60,358 nucleotides of DNA from Spirochaetales bacterium. GTDB taxonomy: Bacteria > Spirochaetota > Spirochaetia > DSM-2461. The notes beneath the pieces were generated by a model. The model was not told the DNA's origin, did no database searches, and saw nothing but the letters and a program-made list of their open reading frames with translations. Shown here in pieces: positions 1 to 8,511 of the stretch. The first letter of the stretch is position 1. Each line of letters begins with the position of its first letter. The translations under genes and the position numbers were made by a program. Where the stretch lies: positions 1 through 60,358 of the forward strand of contig QKAW01000008.1 in the NCBI GenBank assembly GCA_003247135.1, in the 5' to 3' direction.

Positions 1-17
1 ATAATATCTAAATAAAC

Positions 18-911
18 CTAGCCTTTTACAGACCCAACCATAATCCCTGCTACAAAGTGTTTCTGTATGAAAGGATATAGTATCATCAGCGGTAAGCTAG
101 ATATTATTATTAGTGAGTATTTTAGCAGTGTTGCAAGGTTCTCCTTTACTGCTAAAGATTCAGGATCCATACTTGCTATCATATCCATTGAGATCTGATT
201 CTGAACAAGTATCTCTCTTAAAACTATCTGTAATGGTCTTAAACTCTCTGTCTTTAAATAGATCATAGCATCAAAAAATGAGTTCCAGTGTTCTACTGCA
301 TAAAACAGTGTTATTACTGCCAATATTGGTTTTGACAGAGGCAGAACAACTTTCCCGATAAATGTAAAATCATCGCAGCCGTCTATTCTTGCTGCTTCAA
401 GAAGCTCTCCCGGCATTGTTGTTCTAAAATAGGTTATAGCTATCATTACATTCCACACGTTTAGTGCTTTTGGAATTATCATTACAGCCCTTGTATCTAT
501 AAGATTTAAACCTCTTATTAAAAGATAGTTTGGAATAAGCCCTGCATTAAATACCATAGTAAAGACCAGCATAAGAGAGATAAATCTCTTACCAATTAGC
601 CTGTTTCTTGATAGTGGATAAGCTATCATTACTGTTAATACTACATTAAGAAGAGTTCCTACAGTCATATAGAAAAATGAATTTCCAAATCCTGTCATTA
701 TTGATGCATAGGCAAATACCGCCTTATACCCTTCAAGATTGAATTCTACAGGTAACAGAACTACCTTTCCCTGGATTATTGCCTGGGAAGAGCTAAAGGA
801 TGCGCTTATTACAAAGATTAATGGATAAGCAACCAGAATAAATAGAACAAATAATACTATATAATTGACAATGGTAAAGGTCTTGTCGGCCCGTGACTCT
901 TTTAAGCTCAT
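18..911 (-). CDS. Sugar ABC transporter permease, MalG/YtcP family
   Basis: A 297-residue inner-membrane permease, the second of a pair that would form the channel of a carbohydrate importer. About six hydrophobic segments are visible, and the cytoplasmic EAA loop that docks the ATPase reads EAARIDG at residues 172-178. Length and N-terminal style match the YtcP/LplC branch of the CUT1 family. The start at 911 follows a good Shine-Dalgarno (AGGAG). It lies 8 bases after the partner permease, so the two form one operon read leftwards. The solute-binding protein expected in this family is not in the window and may lie beyond base 1. No ATPase gene is adjacent, which is normal for this branch because a shared MsmX-like ATPase usually serves. 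The substrate (oligosaccharide or uronide) cannot be read from the sequence. Confidence 0.9.
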   Translation of the reverse strand: MSLKESRADKTFTIVNYIVLFVLFILVAYPLIFVISASFSSSQAIIQGKVVLLPVEFNLEGYKAVFAYASIMTGFGNSFFYMTVGTLLNVVLTVMIAYPLSRNRLIGKRFISLMLVFTMVFNAGLIPNYLLIRGLNLIDTRAVMIIPKALNVWNVMIAITYFRTTMPGELLEAARIDGCDDFTFIGKVVLPLSKPILAVITLFYAVEHWNSFFDAMIYLKTESLRPLQIVLREILVQNQISMDMIASMDPESLAVKENLATLLKYSLIIISSLPLMILYPFIQKHFVAGIMVGSVKG

Positions 912-919
912 AATTTCTC

Positions 920-1912
920 CTAGAACAGACTCGATTCTGATATTTTGCTGGATATTTTGTTAAAGGTTATTATTAGTATAAAACCGACAACTGACTGGAA
1001 TATTCCTATAGCTGTTGCATAGCTAAACTGTGGAATCGAGGATTGAAGTCCCACTTTATATACATAGGTGGAGATTATCTCGGACTGATTTATATTTACA
1101 GGGTTCTGCATTAGAAGTACCTTCTCAAAACCTACATTTAGTATTCGCCCTAAATTAAGTGTCAATAAAACTATTGCTGTAGGAACAATACTTGGCAGAT
1201 CCACATGCCACATTCTCTGGACTTTTGTTGCTCCATCAATTATTGCAGCTTCATGGAGGGATGGGTCTACACTGGACAGAGTAGCTATATAGATTATTGA
1301 ACTAAAACCTAGACTCTGCCAAATTTGGGACCATACATACATATGTGGAAATGTTCCCCGGGTTCCAAGGAAATTATACTCCTCCAACCCCATCATTTTA
1401 AAAAAGTTGTTTACAAGTCCTGTTCTTGTTGCAAAAAATTGCAGAATCATACCTACTATTACAACTGTTGAAATAAAGTGGGGTGCATAGGTTGTCATCT
1501 GAATTATTTTCTTAAACCGTTGGTTCTTCATATAATTTAGTGACAGGGCAAAGATTATAGGCAGGGGGAAACCTGCTATTAGTCCGTAAAAACTCAGACC
1601 GAGGGTATTCTTTATTACTCTAATAAAATTATAATCTTTAAAAAACTTTAAAAAATTCTTTAGTACAGGGTCTGACCAGTTACTATCCCATATACCCTTT
1701 TTTGCGACAAAATCCTTAAAGGCAATCTGTACTCCTAAAAGTGGTACATATTTAAATATTATTATATAAGCAACCGGTATTAACAGTAAAGCATATAACT
1801 GCCAATCCTGTTTCAGGCTTTTCTTAATCCTGAATGCTTTTAAAGCTTTTTCCTGTTTTTTCTTTTCAACTACTAACTGTTCTGAATCTTCCATCAGTAC
1901 ACTTGAACTCAT
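920..1912 (-). CDS. Sugar ABC transporter permease, MalF/LplB family
   Basis: A permease of about 330 residues, partner of the downstream MalG-type protein. The frame is open up to 2005, but the ATG at 1912 is preceded by GGAGAATAAAG and gives a normal N-terminus (MSSSVLMEDSEQ), so that start is preferred. After a charged, lysine-rich cytoplasmic segment come about six membrane spans. The EAA loop reads EAAIIDG near residues 221-227 of this start. LplB/YteP proteins have this length and pair with YtcP-type permeases. First gene of the permease pair as read leftwards. Confidence 0.9.
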   Translation of the reverse strand: MSSSVLMEDSEQLVVEKKKQEKALKAFRIKKSLKQDWQLYALLLIPVAYIIIFKYVPLLGVQIAFKDFVAKKGIWDSNWSDPVLKNFLKFFKDYNFIRVIKNTLGLSFYGLIAGFPLPIIFALSLNYMKNQRFKKIIQMTTYAPHFISTVVIVGMILQFFATRTGLVNNFFKMMGLEEYNFLGTRGTFPHMYVWSQIWQSLGFSSIIYIATLSSVDPSLHEAAIIDGATKVQRMWHVDLPSIVPTAIVLLTLNLGRILNVGFEKVLLMQNPVNINQSEIISTYVYKVGLQSSIPQFSYATAIGIFQSVVGFILIITFNKISSKISESSLF

Positions 1913-2029
1913 CTTTATTCTCCATGCTCTTTTATTTTTTAATGTTACATTCACAATTTCTAATCTGTATATGTGATAGATTTTAGATAATATGAAATAG
2001 ATCAAGAAAAGGGAAATTACTGTATATAA

Positions 2030-2045
2030 AAGGCTTTAAACCCTT
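2030..2045. promoter_or_regulatory. Imperfect 16-bp palindrome upstream of sugar permeases
   Basis: The sequence AAGGCTTTAAACCCTT is a near-palindrome (AAGG-N-TTTAAA-N-CCTT) about 120 bases before the permease start. Its size fits a binding site for a LacI- or GntR-type sugar regulator, but no regulator gene is nearby. It could be chance in AT-rich DNA. Confidence 0.2.
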
Positions 2046-2118
2046 AATATTCTACTAAAACCATAGTGATTGCTAAAAATATTCACATAATAATAAATAT
2101 TTCATATACAAAAATTAT

Positions 2119-2298
2119 CTAATTATGTTTAAGAATTTCCATTTCAATATACTTAATTAACATATCATAGGTAATTACCCTTGAATCTATCAGTAGTTCT
2201 TCAATTGTTTTAGAGGACACTTCTTGCTGCTTTATAGCGTTATCAAAATCTTTTTTACTTATTAAACCTGACTCAAGTAACAGTTCTCCGATATTCAT
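2119..2298 (-). CDS. 59-residue protein resembling an MshEN/GspE N-terminal domain
   Basis: A short complete frame starts 4 bases after the stop of the chemoreceptor-like gene, so it is probably translated by coupling. The start NIGELLLESGLISKKDFDNA and the later ELLIDSRVITYDML resemble the two half-repeats of the MshEN (GspE/PilB N-terminal) domain, some members of which bind cyclic-di-GMP. Here the domain stands alone with no ATPase. A diguanylate cyclase is encoded elsewhere in the window. Resemblance is by eye only; c-di-GMP binding is inference. The tight coupling to the upstream gene suggests a shared signalling task. Confidence 0.6.
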   Translation of the reverse strand: MNIGELLLESGLISKKDFDNAIKQQEVSSKTIEELLIDSRVITYDMLIKYIEMEILKHN

Positions 2299-2302
2299 AA
2301 TA

Positions 2303-3673
2303 TTAATCTACCTTATATTGTTCTAATGCTTTTGCAATACTATTAACAGATTTGACTAAATTTCTTACTTGATTATCTGTTTCAGACGTAAATTTATTAA
2401 TTGATTTTGATTTATTATTTATCCTTACAACTTCATGTTTAATACTGTCAGTTAATAAATCCAATGAATTGAAAAGTTTTATAGTTTTTTCTGATATATC
2501 TTTAAGACTTAACAAACTTTTTTTTATCTTTATTAAAACTGAATTTATAGAGTAATACCCCTTACTAACCTGATCAGTTCCACTTTTAATTTTTTCAGTA
2601 TCTTTATTCAGTTCAGAAATTTTTGTTATTAAATTGTCTATTTTTTTTAAAAAAACTTCCTGGGATGCTTCTATTTTAATAGCTGAACTATTTATTGCTA
2701 AAGAACCAGAGTCTATACTCTCTTTAATTTCATTAGTAACAATCCTGGTTCGAGTTGATAATTCTCGAATTTCACTTGCTATAACCTTAAATCCTTCTCC
2801 CTCTCTTCCGCTTCTGGCAGCTTCAATTGATGCATTTATTGATAGAACCTCGGTATTACTGGCAATATCATCTATCTGTAAGATCTTATTTTTAAGATCA
2901 TTATAAATTGCAGAATTAGTTAGTAGTGACTCTTTTGTTATAATCATAAGTGAATTGCTTAAAAAAATTAGAGAATCACCAACTTCATTATTTGCACCTC
3001 CTGTAGATTCAGAAATATGATTAATATTTTCCAGAAGTTTATCTATAAACTTTTCTTGACCCAACAGTTGAGAAGTTAAATCCTCCATATAGGCATATAA
3101 CTCTATAATATCTGTCATTGAAATTAATGTAGCTCTATTTAACTTTGTAAACTCTTCATTAAGAGAGTTGAAATCACTATTCTCTCTGTTAGTGGTATTT
3201 TCTAAAATTTCCAGAGCATTATCAATATCTGAAATAGCTGTTACTGTTTTATTCATATCCTCTGATAACATAACTGAAATTGACTGAGACTCATTTGTAC
3301 TTTTTTGATAGACTTTTATTATATTTTTAAAATCAGAAATTGTTTTATTGAAACAATTAACCAGAAAACCAAGTTCATCCTCACTTTCCAGCTTTATTTT
3401 ACTTGTATAATCAGTTTCACCATTATTAAAGTTATCCAGCTGTTTACCAACATCCTGTACAACGACTAATATCGTCTTCTTTGTAATAAAAAAAGAGGTA
3501 AAACCAACAATTACTCCTGCTACAATACAGCCAGCTGTAAATACTATCAGTTTCCATAATGATGAAAATGATGCAAAGATTGAGGCATAAAGGGGAAAAA
3601 TTAACCCCATTATTACCCCAAAAACCAAAGATAAAATAAAATTATTCTTAATAACACTCTTTTTATGACTCAT
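2303..3673 (-). CDS. Methyl-accepting chemotaxis-type signalling protein without a periplasmic sensor
   Basis: 456 residues. Two adjacent membrane segments (about 11-33 and 41-63) leave almost no external loop. They are followed by a HAMP-like linker (about 65-118) and a long helical cytoplasmic domain. The conserved receptor tip is clear at residues 276-295 (EVLSINASIEAARSGREGEG), which contacts CheA/CheW. With no extracellular sensor it probably senses membrane or cytoplasmic state. The helical region before the tip is poor in the usual methylation motifs. It is followed by the 59-residue MshEN-like gene. No Shine-Dalgarno is obvious at its ATG. Confidence 0.85.
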   Translation of the reverse strand: MSHKKSVIKNNFILSLVFGVIMGLIFPLYASIFASFSSLWKLIVFTAGCIVAGVIVGFTSFFITKKTILVVVQDVGKQLDNFNNGETDYTSKIKLESEDELGFLVNCFNKTISDFKNIIKVYQKSTNESQSISVMLSEDMNKTVTAISDIDNALEILENTTNRENSDFNSLNEEFTKLNRATLISMTDIIELYAYMEDLTSQLLGQEKFIDKLLENINHISESTGGANNEVGDSLIFLSNSLMIITKESLLTNSAIYNDLKNKILQIDDIASNTEVLSINASIEAARSGREGEGFKVIASEIRELSTRTRIVTNEIKESIDSGSLAINSSAIKIEASQEVFLKKIDNLITKISELNKDTEKIKSGTDQVSKGYYSINSVLIKIKKSLLSLKDISEKTIKLFNSLDLLTDSIKHEVVRINNKSKSINKFTSETDNQVRNLVKSVNSIAKALEQYKVD

Positions 3674-3713
3674 CTACAATTAATTTTTAGTCAAAAAAGT
3701 TATTATTACAAGC

Positions 3714-4667
3714 TTATTTTTTTAATGCTTCTCTATTAGCTACAGCTTGTTTCATTCTTCTTATAGACTGCATTGCCTTGGAGTCACCACTCTCTTTAGC
3801 GTACTCTGTCATCTCAACTAAAGCACCATCCAGATCCCCCAAAATCTCTCTGATTAAAATTGCATTATATTTTGCATTAACATCACCTGTCTCATTGTAA
3901 ATTTGCAGATATATATCCTGAGCTTCCTTATAAAAACCATTGTTAATCAGCTGATCTATTTTATCAATTCTTATATCATTTTTATTAGCAAGCTTCGCCA
4001 TACTTCTGTATTCAGTATAGGTTCTGGGAACAAAATGATACCTGTAGGAATCAATTAAAGAGTCAGCGGCTTGTCTCTGCAGTGTTTCGAAAGTTTTTAA
4101 CTTATTCCAGTCAGGACCTTCACTTTGTGCATAACTTGTTGCAGAAAAAGTATCGATAATTGTAAAATCTACCGGGTCAATTATTTTGAATGATACGTCA
4201 AGCTGAGTCTTTCTTTTTACATAATATATTTTAGTTATTTCCCCATTCCTGTCTTTTTTAGTATGAAAACCATCCTCCATACTATTACTTATATTTGTAA
4301 TTTTTCCAGAAATAAGAGCATCAACAGAAATATCACCAACTTCAACTTCCCTTTTTAACTGATCAGAAGAGACTACTTTAAAATAACCGGAGTGGGTAAG
4401 TAACTCCTCAATTCTTGAAGTCATATAAGATGCTAATATCAACTCCTCTGTTAAATCATTACTGTTTCGATACCAGAAAAAGAGCCGATCACCTCTTAAA
4501 ATGGATGCAGCCTCCTGTTCTGCGGTAGTCACAGGCAGAACTCCGACACTATTTGCTTTATTGTAATTTAATTCTGGTGGTACTGTTACCCTTACTGGTA
4601 TAGTTGTAGCACAACTCATAATTAAAGCTGTAAAGACTAAAGGCAATACTTTAAATTTTAATTTCAT
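3714..4667 (-). CDS. Lipoprotein, possible CsgG-like fold
   Basis: 317 residues from the ATG at 4667, which has GGAG six bases upstream and opens a clear lipoprotein signal (lipobox LIMSC, Cys19). An upstream in-frame start at 4715 would bury the signal and is rejected. The body starts with a proline-rich linker. It then has a strand-rich part (NSVGVLPV... YFKVVSSDQL... ALISGKI) reminiscent of the TolB-N/CsgG-type fold of small spirochaetal lipoproteins, and ends in a helical segment that could hold TPR-like repeats. Function is not recognised; an envelope role is likely from the signal. Confidence 0.75.
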   Translation of the reverse strand: MKLKFKVLPLVFTALIMSCATTIPVRVTVPPELNYNKANSVGVLPVTTAEQEAASILRGDRLFFWYRNSNDLTEELILASYMTSRIEELLTHSGYFKVVSSDQLKREVEVGDISVDALISGKITNISNSMEDGFHTKKDRNGEITKIYYVKRKTQLDVSFKIIDPVDFTIIDTFSATSYAQSEGPDWNKLKTFETLQRQAADSLIDSYRYHFVPRTYTEYRSMAKLANKNDIRIDKIDQLINNGFYKEAQDIYLQIYNETGDVNAKYNAILIREILGDLDGALVEMTEYAKESGDSKAMQSIRRMKQAVANREALKK

Positions 4668-4757
4668 AAAAACTCCATTATTATATATAACAAAAATATT
4701 GCACTTTTGAGTCACTTTATGTCAATGAAATTATTCTAATTATATTAAATAGTCCTA

Positions 4758-6032
4758 CTACAGATAACGAAGATAAACATAGATAGTAGATACAATCAGA
4801 GTTGCTATCATCATTATCATTCCATATTTAGTAAACTTGATAAAACTTATCTTGTACCCACTTCTGTTTGATATACCAGCACTTACAACATTAGCTGAAG
4901 CACCAATTAATGTCCCATTACCACCTAGACAAGCACCTATTGCAAGTGACCACCATACTGGATTTATTGCTGTATGACCTATTTCCTCACCTAATCTTTC
5001 CACTAGAGGAATCATAGTTGCGACATAGGGAATATTATCCAGGAATGCAGAAAGAAAACCACTTAACCATATAATAGTAGATGAAGTAAGCTTTATATTT
5101 CCACCGGTAAATTCAAGATACTTTTTAGCCAGAAAATCAATTACTCCCAGCTCAACAAGCCCACCAACCATAATAAATAGTCCAATAAAGAAGAAAATTG
5201 TAGACCATTCAACTTCATGGAAAAATTCCTCAACTTCCTCTCCTCCTGCCAAAAGCATTAATATTGCAGCACCAGCCAGGGCTATTGTCGAAGGCTCCAG
5301 TCCAACCACTCCATGCAGAGAGAAAAGAAGTAGAACTCCACCTAAAACCGATACACTTTTTATTAGAAGCCTTTTATCAACAATAGAAGCATTCTCATCA
5401 AAATCCATAATCCTTGCTCTACGTTCCATGTTAACATTCATATCCTTACGGAAAAAGAGTAGAACTAATAAACCATGTAAAACCATTAATATCAGCGTTA
5501 ATGGTCCCATATTAACAATAAAATCAACAAAACCAAGACCAGCAGCACTACCGATCATAATATTGGGAGGGTCTCCAATAAGTGTAGCCATCCCCCCGAT
5601 ATTCGATGCCATGGCACAACTAATAATAAATGGTGTAGGGTCAATCCCAAGCTCAACAGAGATTAATATGATAACCGGTGTTAATATTAATACAGTAGTT
5701 ACATTATCAAGAAGAGCTGATAAAAGAGCTGTAATTAGAGAAAACAGAATTAATATTTTTACAGGGTCTCCATTAACCATTTTTGCCGATTTTATTGCTA
5801 TATACTGAAACAGACCGGATTTTTTTGTTATTCCAACAATTACCATCATACCAATTAAAAGAAATATTACATTCCAATCGACCTCTTCAAAAGCCAATTC
5901 CTGGTTAATTATACCCATTACTATAAATAAAACACCACCTAAAAGTGCCAATATTGTTTTATTAACAACTTCCAGTGATATTAAAATAAACAACAAAATA
6001 AAAAATACTACACCAGCGATCAGATTAAACAA
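4758..6032 (-). CDS. ArsB/NhaD (ion transporter superfamily) membrane transporter
   Basis: 424 residues with about 11-12 hydrophobic spans in two related halves. Each half carries the family signature of a re-entrant loop: NVTTVLILTPV and GGMATLIGDPPNIMIGSAAG in the first, LDNIPYVATMIPLV and GGNGTLIGASANVV in the second. These are hallmarks of the SLC13/ArsB/NhaD superfamily; the GDPPN motif is typical of NhaD/P-protein-type members. It likely exchanges Na+ or an anion across the inner membrane. Translation starts at a TTG (6032) with AAGGGG upstream, and that signal sits inside the end of the previous gene. The transporter is thus translationally coupled to the EIIA-CBS protein, which may regulate it. 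Confidence 0.85.
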   Translation of the reverse strand: MFNLIAGVVFFILLFILISLEVVNKTILALLGGVLFIVMGIINQELAFEEVDWNVIFLLIGMMVIVGITKKSGLFQYIAIKSAKMVNGDPVKILILFSLITALLSALLDNVTTVLILTPVIILISVELGIDPTPFIISCAMASNIGGMATLIGDPPNIMIGSAAGLGFVDFIVNMGPLTLILMVLHGLLVLLFFRKDMNVNMERRARIMDFDENASIVDKRLLIKSVSVLGGVLLLFSLHGVVGLEPSTIALAGAAILMLLAGGEEVEEFFHEVEWSTIFFFIGLFIMVGGLVELGVIDFLAKKYLEFTGGNIKLTSSTIIWLSGFLSAFLDNIPYVATMIPLVERLGEEIGHTAINPVWWSLAIGACLGGNGTLIGASANVVSAGISNRSGYKISFIKFTKYGMIMMIATLIVSTIYVYLRYL

Positions 6033-6035
6033 AAA

Positions 6036-6926
6036 CTATCCCCTTATTACTTTTTGCAAGATATCAGTCTCACTGATAACTCCAACAATTTTATTATTTT
6101 CTACTACAGGTAAGTGCCTATAACCTTTAGAAGTTATTTTTATTACAGCTTCTATAATTGATGCATCTTTATTAATTGCTCTGGAGACTTTTCTCATAAT
6201 TTTCTCTACAAGTATCTTGTCCTCATTTTTTAATAATTCATCAAATGGTGTTAAAGATTTTAAAAAGCTTACATTCCCCAGACGTTTAACATAGTCAGGA
6301 ACTCCTTCAGATAACAAATCTTTTATAGTAACTTCACCTATCTGCTCCATATCCTGATTAACAACCGGAATATAACTTAGTCCATTCTTATAGAAAATAT
6401 CTGCCAACTCACTTAATGTTGTACTCTTTGAACAAGTAATCGGGTTACTTGTCATTATATCACCTACAGTGATCTCCTTACTTATTTCAAGAGTATCAAG
6501 AAAATCATGTATCTGTATCTGATTTTTACCAATTAAATTAGTTGGAAATCCATCCTTTTGTATTGCCCTAGCCAAAGTTGATAACAGGGGTAAATAGAGT
6601 TTTGACCCGGCTTTAGATGTTAAAATAAAAAGCATTATATTTATTGTTCCATCTTCTGTATCCATTGGATTAGATGGAACCCATACACCTATAAGTAAGT
6701 CTTCAAAACCATCAATTCTGCCATGAGGTACAGCAACCCCTCCAGGAAGAATTGTCCCTCCTAACTGCTCCCTATCCATTATTATTTTTTTTACTTCACT
6801 GGCTGAAACAGGAAGAATATTTCTTTTGTCAAAAAGTTCAATAAATGCATCAAACACTTCATTTATGCTATTAAAATTGTCACCAGCCATAATATAGTTT
6901 TTATCAATAAGAGATCCTAATTTCAT
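6036..6926 (-). CDS. PTS EIIA (fructose/nitrogen type) fused to two CBS domains
   Basis: 296 residues. The N-terminal 145 residues form an EIIA domain of the mannitol/fructose/PtsN class with the phosphorylatable histidine in VAVPHGR (His68). Then come two CBS repeats (about 157-205 and 237-296, motifs VGDIMTSNPI and VEKIMRKVSR). CBS pairs bind adenine nucleotides. There is no EIIB or EIIC, so this is a regulator rather than a sugar transporter. The following transporter gene starts 3 bases after this stop with its ribosome-binding site inside this gene. That suggests the protein gates the transporter in response to PTS phosphorylation state and nucleotide level (inference). Confidence 0.85.
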   Translation of the reverse strand: MKLGSLIDKNYIMAGDNFNSINEVFDAFIELFDKRNILPVSASEVKKIIMDREQLGGTILPGGVAVPHGRIDGFEDLLIGVWVPSNPMDTEDGTINIMLFILTSKAGSKLYLPLLSTLARAIQKDGFPTNLIGKNQIQIHDFLDTLEISKEITVGDIMTSNPITCSKSTTLSELADIFYKNGLSYIPVVNQDMEQIGEVTIKDLLSEGVPDYVKRLGNVSFLKSLTPFDELLKNEDKILVEKIMRKVSRAINKDASIIEAVIKITSKGYRHLPVVENNKIVGVISETDILQKVIRG

Positions 6927-6985
6927 TATAGAAAACCGCCTTTACATAATTTAATCTAATTATAGTATTAAAAGTAAAATAAAGG

Positions 6986-7294
6986 TTATTTTATTGAAAC
7001 AATTGTATTGATTATCAACCTTATATAATTATCAATATCGATACCTTTATTAATATTACCAATAAGCTGTCCATTCAGGTAGAGTTTAGTTTCTGAGGCA
7101 CTTTTAGCATCAGATATTAATTTCATTGTTATTTTTTCAATCTTAAGAGTTAACTCGAGAATAACAATCTTAATACCTTTTACACTTTTTTCCCTAAAAT
7201 CAAGTAGTCTTTGAAAAGTTACATCATGTACTGCCCCAGCACCAAATTGTTTCTCAAATTCCCCAATAACAGCTTCTTTAACTTTATATACCAT
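6986..7294 (-). CDS. Hypothetical 102-residue protein
   Basis: No family recognised. The ATG at 7294 has a strong ribosome-binding site (AGAGGAATT). The protein is small, soluble and strand-rich, with no signal or membrane segment. Possible features are a helix near residues 4-16 and alternating hydrophobic strands (KIVILELTLKIEKITMKLI). It sits 59 bases before the EIIA-CBS gene and reads the same way, so it may be cotranscribed with it. Confidence 0.65.
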   Translation of the reverse strand: MVYKVKEAVIGEFEKQFGAGAVHDVTFQRLLDFREKSVKGIKIVILELTLKIEKITMKLISDAKSASETKLYLNGQLIGNINKGIDIDNYIRLIINTIVSIK

Positions 7295-7550
7295 AAATTC
7301 CTCTCTAATTAAATAGAAATATTCGATTTTCCTTTATATTCCGTTATTTTAACTCAAAAAGAATTAAGCAATCAAGATTAAGTTCCTCGTTATCTTCTTT
7401 TAATACTAAATTTTCACTCTTTGACTATTTCTGCTCTAGTTTTCTTATAAATTTGTTTCCAGATTAATAAATTTCTAATAAAAATATATTAAAATAGTAA
7501 CAAACATGAATTATAAAAGTTTTATATTAGACAGAGAGGAGAATTTAAAA

Positions 7551-7625
7551 ATGAAAATTTTAACTAAATCAGTAATTTCTGCAGTGTTGATAATTATTGC
7601 AATGAATTATTATTTACTAGTTTAA
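7551..7625 (+). CDS. Possible 24-residue membrane peptide (or truncated gene start)
   Basis: An ATG preceded by an excellent ribosome-binding site (AGAGGAGA, spacing about 8) opens a 24-residue frame that is one hydrophobic helix after a short basic start (MKILTKSVISAVLII...). It ends inside the 3' end of the NlpC gene on the other strand. It looks like a signal peptide whose mature part has been lost, or a genuine small membrane protein. Evidence is limited to the initiation site and composition. Confidence 0.3.
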   Translation: MKILTKSVISAVLIIIAMNYYLLV

Positions 7626-8184
7626 CTCGGCTAAAAACAAGTTTAAATTTTGTGTATTCTGAAAGGGATCTTCTGGCTACACCATTAATATTATATTCAG
7701 GCAAAATATTTGATTCAATAAAATAGTATCTGCTTCCTTCAGTTTTTTCAAAAAGGGCTACATGAAAAGCTTCCCCATTATCATTTAACCAAAAAATCAG
7801 ATCTCCCTTTTCAGGGTTTTCTACGGGGTTAGAATAATTAGTCATTATTTTGTTAGCTGTAGCATCAGAAAAAGGAAGTGAGTAGAAAGTATCACTAACT
7901 GCATATTTATAACTATTAATAACCAAGCCGGAACAATCTATTCCTCTATAGGGAGGTATATATATTTCATCATCCCCACCTAGCTGGTAATCCATACCCT
8001 GTTCAAGATAGTATTCTGCAGCATAAAAAGCCTTACTCCTTATTAGAGAGTCAGAAGAGACCATATTATTAAAAGCATCATAATTTTCGGTTTTAGTTAA
8101 AGGTACACTACCGGTTAATGGAATCTCAATTCTTAATGTACAAGATGTTAGTGTTACTATTAATATTAAGAGTAATGGCTTCAT
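7594..8184 (-). CDS. NlpC/P60-family lipoprotein (cell-wall endopeptidase)
   Basis: 196 residues with a lipoprotein signal (lipobox VTLTSC, Cys15) and an NlpC/P60 papain-like peptidase domain. The catalytic cysteine is in RGIDCSGLV (Cys84) and the histidine in AFHVALFE (His141). Proteins of this type cut peptide stems of peptidoglycan in the periplasm. The segment between Cys and His (EKGDLIFW) is typical. The start codon has no Shine-Dalgarno but a GATAAT box six bases upstream. It is divergent from the 8222 gene across 37 bases. Confidence 0.85.
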   Translation of the reverse strand: MKPLLLILIVTLTSCTLRIEIPLTGSVPLTKTENYDAFNNMVSSDSLIRSKAFYAAEYYLEQGMDYQLGGDDEIYIPPYRGIDCSGLVINSYKYAVSDTFYSLPFSDATANKIMTNYSNPVENPEKGDLIFWLNDNGEAFHVALFEKTEGSRYYFIESNILPEYNINGVARRSLSEYTKFKLVFSRVKLVNNNSLQ

Positions 8185-8221
8185 ACTTTTATTATCGTAA
8201 GAATAGTGCTAAACTTAAATT
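8185..8221. promoter_or_regulatory. Divergent promoter with -10 boxes 6 nt from both start codons
   Basis: The 37-base gap between two divergent starts holds GATAAT (minus strand, 8191-8196) six bases before the ATG at 8184, and TAAACT (plus strand, 8210-8215) six bases before the ATG at 8222. Neither start has a Shine-Dalgarno sequence. Both mRNAs would therefore begin at or next to the start codon. The -35 elements are weak or lie in the opposite gene. Confidence 0.5.
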
Positions 8222-8470
8222 ATGAATTCCTATGAGATAAAAGCCGAAGAGATTTTAATTCTTGTTCTTGATGCAAAAAAGAAACTTTTAAAAAAACACA
8301 AAAAACCGACAAAAGTTATTATGCATGCTAAATACTATCAAAAACTGAAGATGTACAGGGCAACTTTAGGAGACTATCCCGAAGGAATGGAAGATTATTT
8401 AACACAAGATCAGATATTTGGCCTGGATATATGCATTGATAACCGTTACGGAATACAGGTAACAATCTAA
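8222..8470 (+). CDS. Hypothetical 82-residue protein upstream of XPB helicase
   Basis: Not recognised. A lysine-rich helical N-terminus (KAEEILILVLDAKKKLLKKH) is followed by a compact region ending FGLDICIDNRYGIQVTI. No signal or membrane segment. It precedes the helicase gene by 41 bases in the same direction and could be cotranscribed. The start is supported by a TAAACT box six bases upstream rather than by a ribosome-binding site. Confidence 0.55.
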   Translation: MNSYEIKAEEILILVLDAKKKLLKKHKKPTKVIMHAKYYQKLKMYRATLGDYPEGMEDYLTQDQIFGLDICIDNRYGIQVTI

Positions 8471-8511
8471 AAGCTTGTAATATATAAAGTAAAAAGATAA
8501 AATGATTTTAT

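Noticed and set aside
1913..2005. N-terminal extension of the LplB-type permease
   Set aside because: ATG 1912 has a good ribosome-binding site; upstream residues are not typical of the family.
5428..5808. 126-residue plus-strand frame in the transporter gene
   Set aside because: Antisense shadow of membrane-span codons; no initiation signals.
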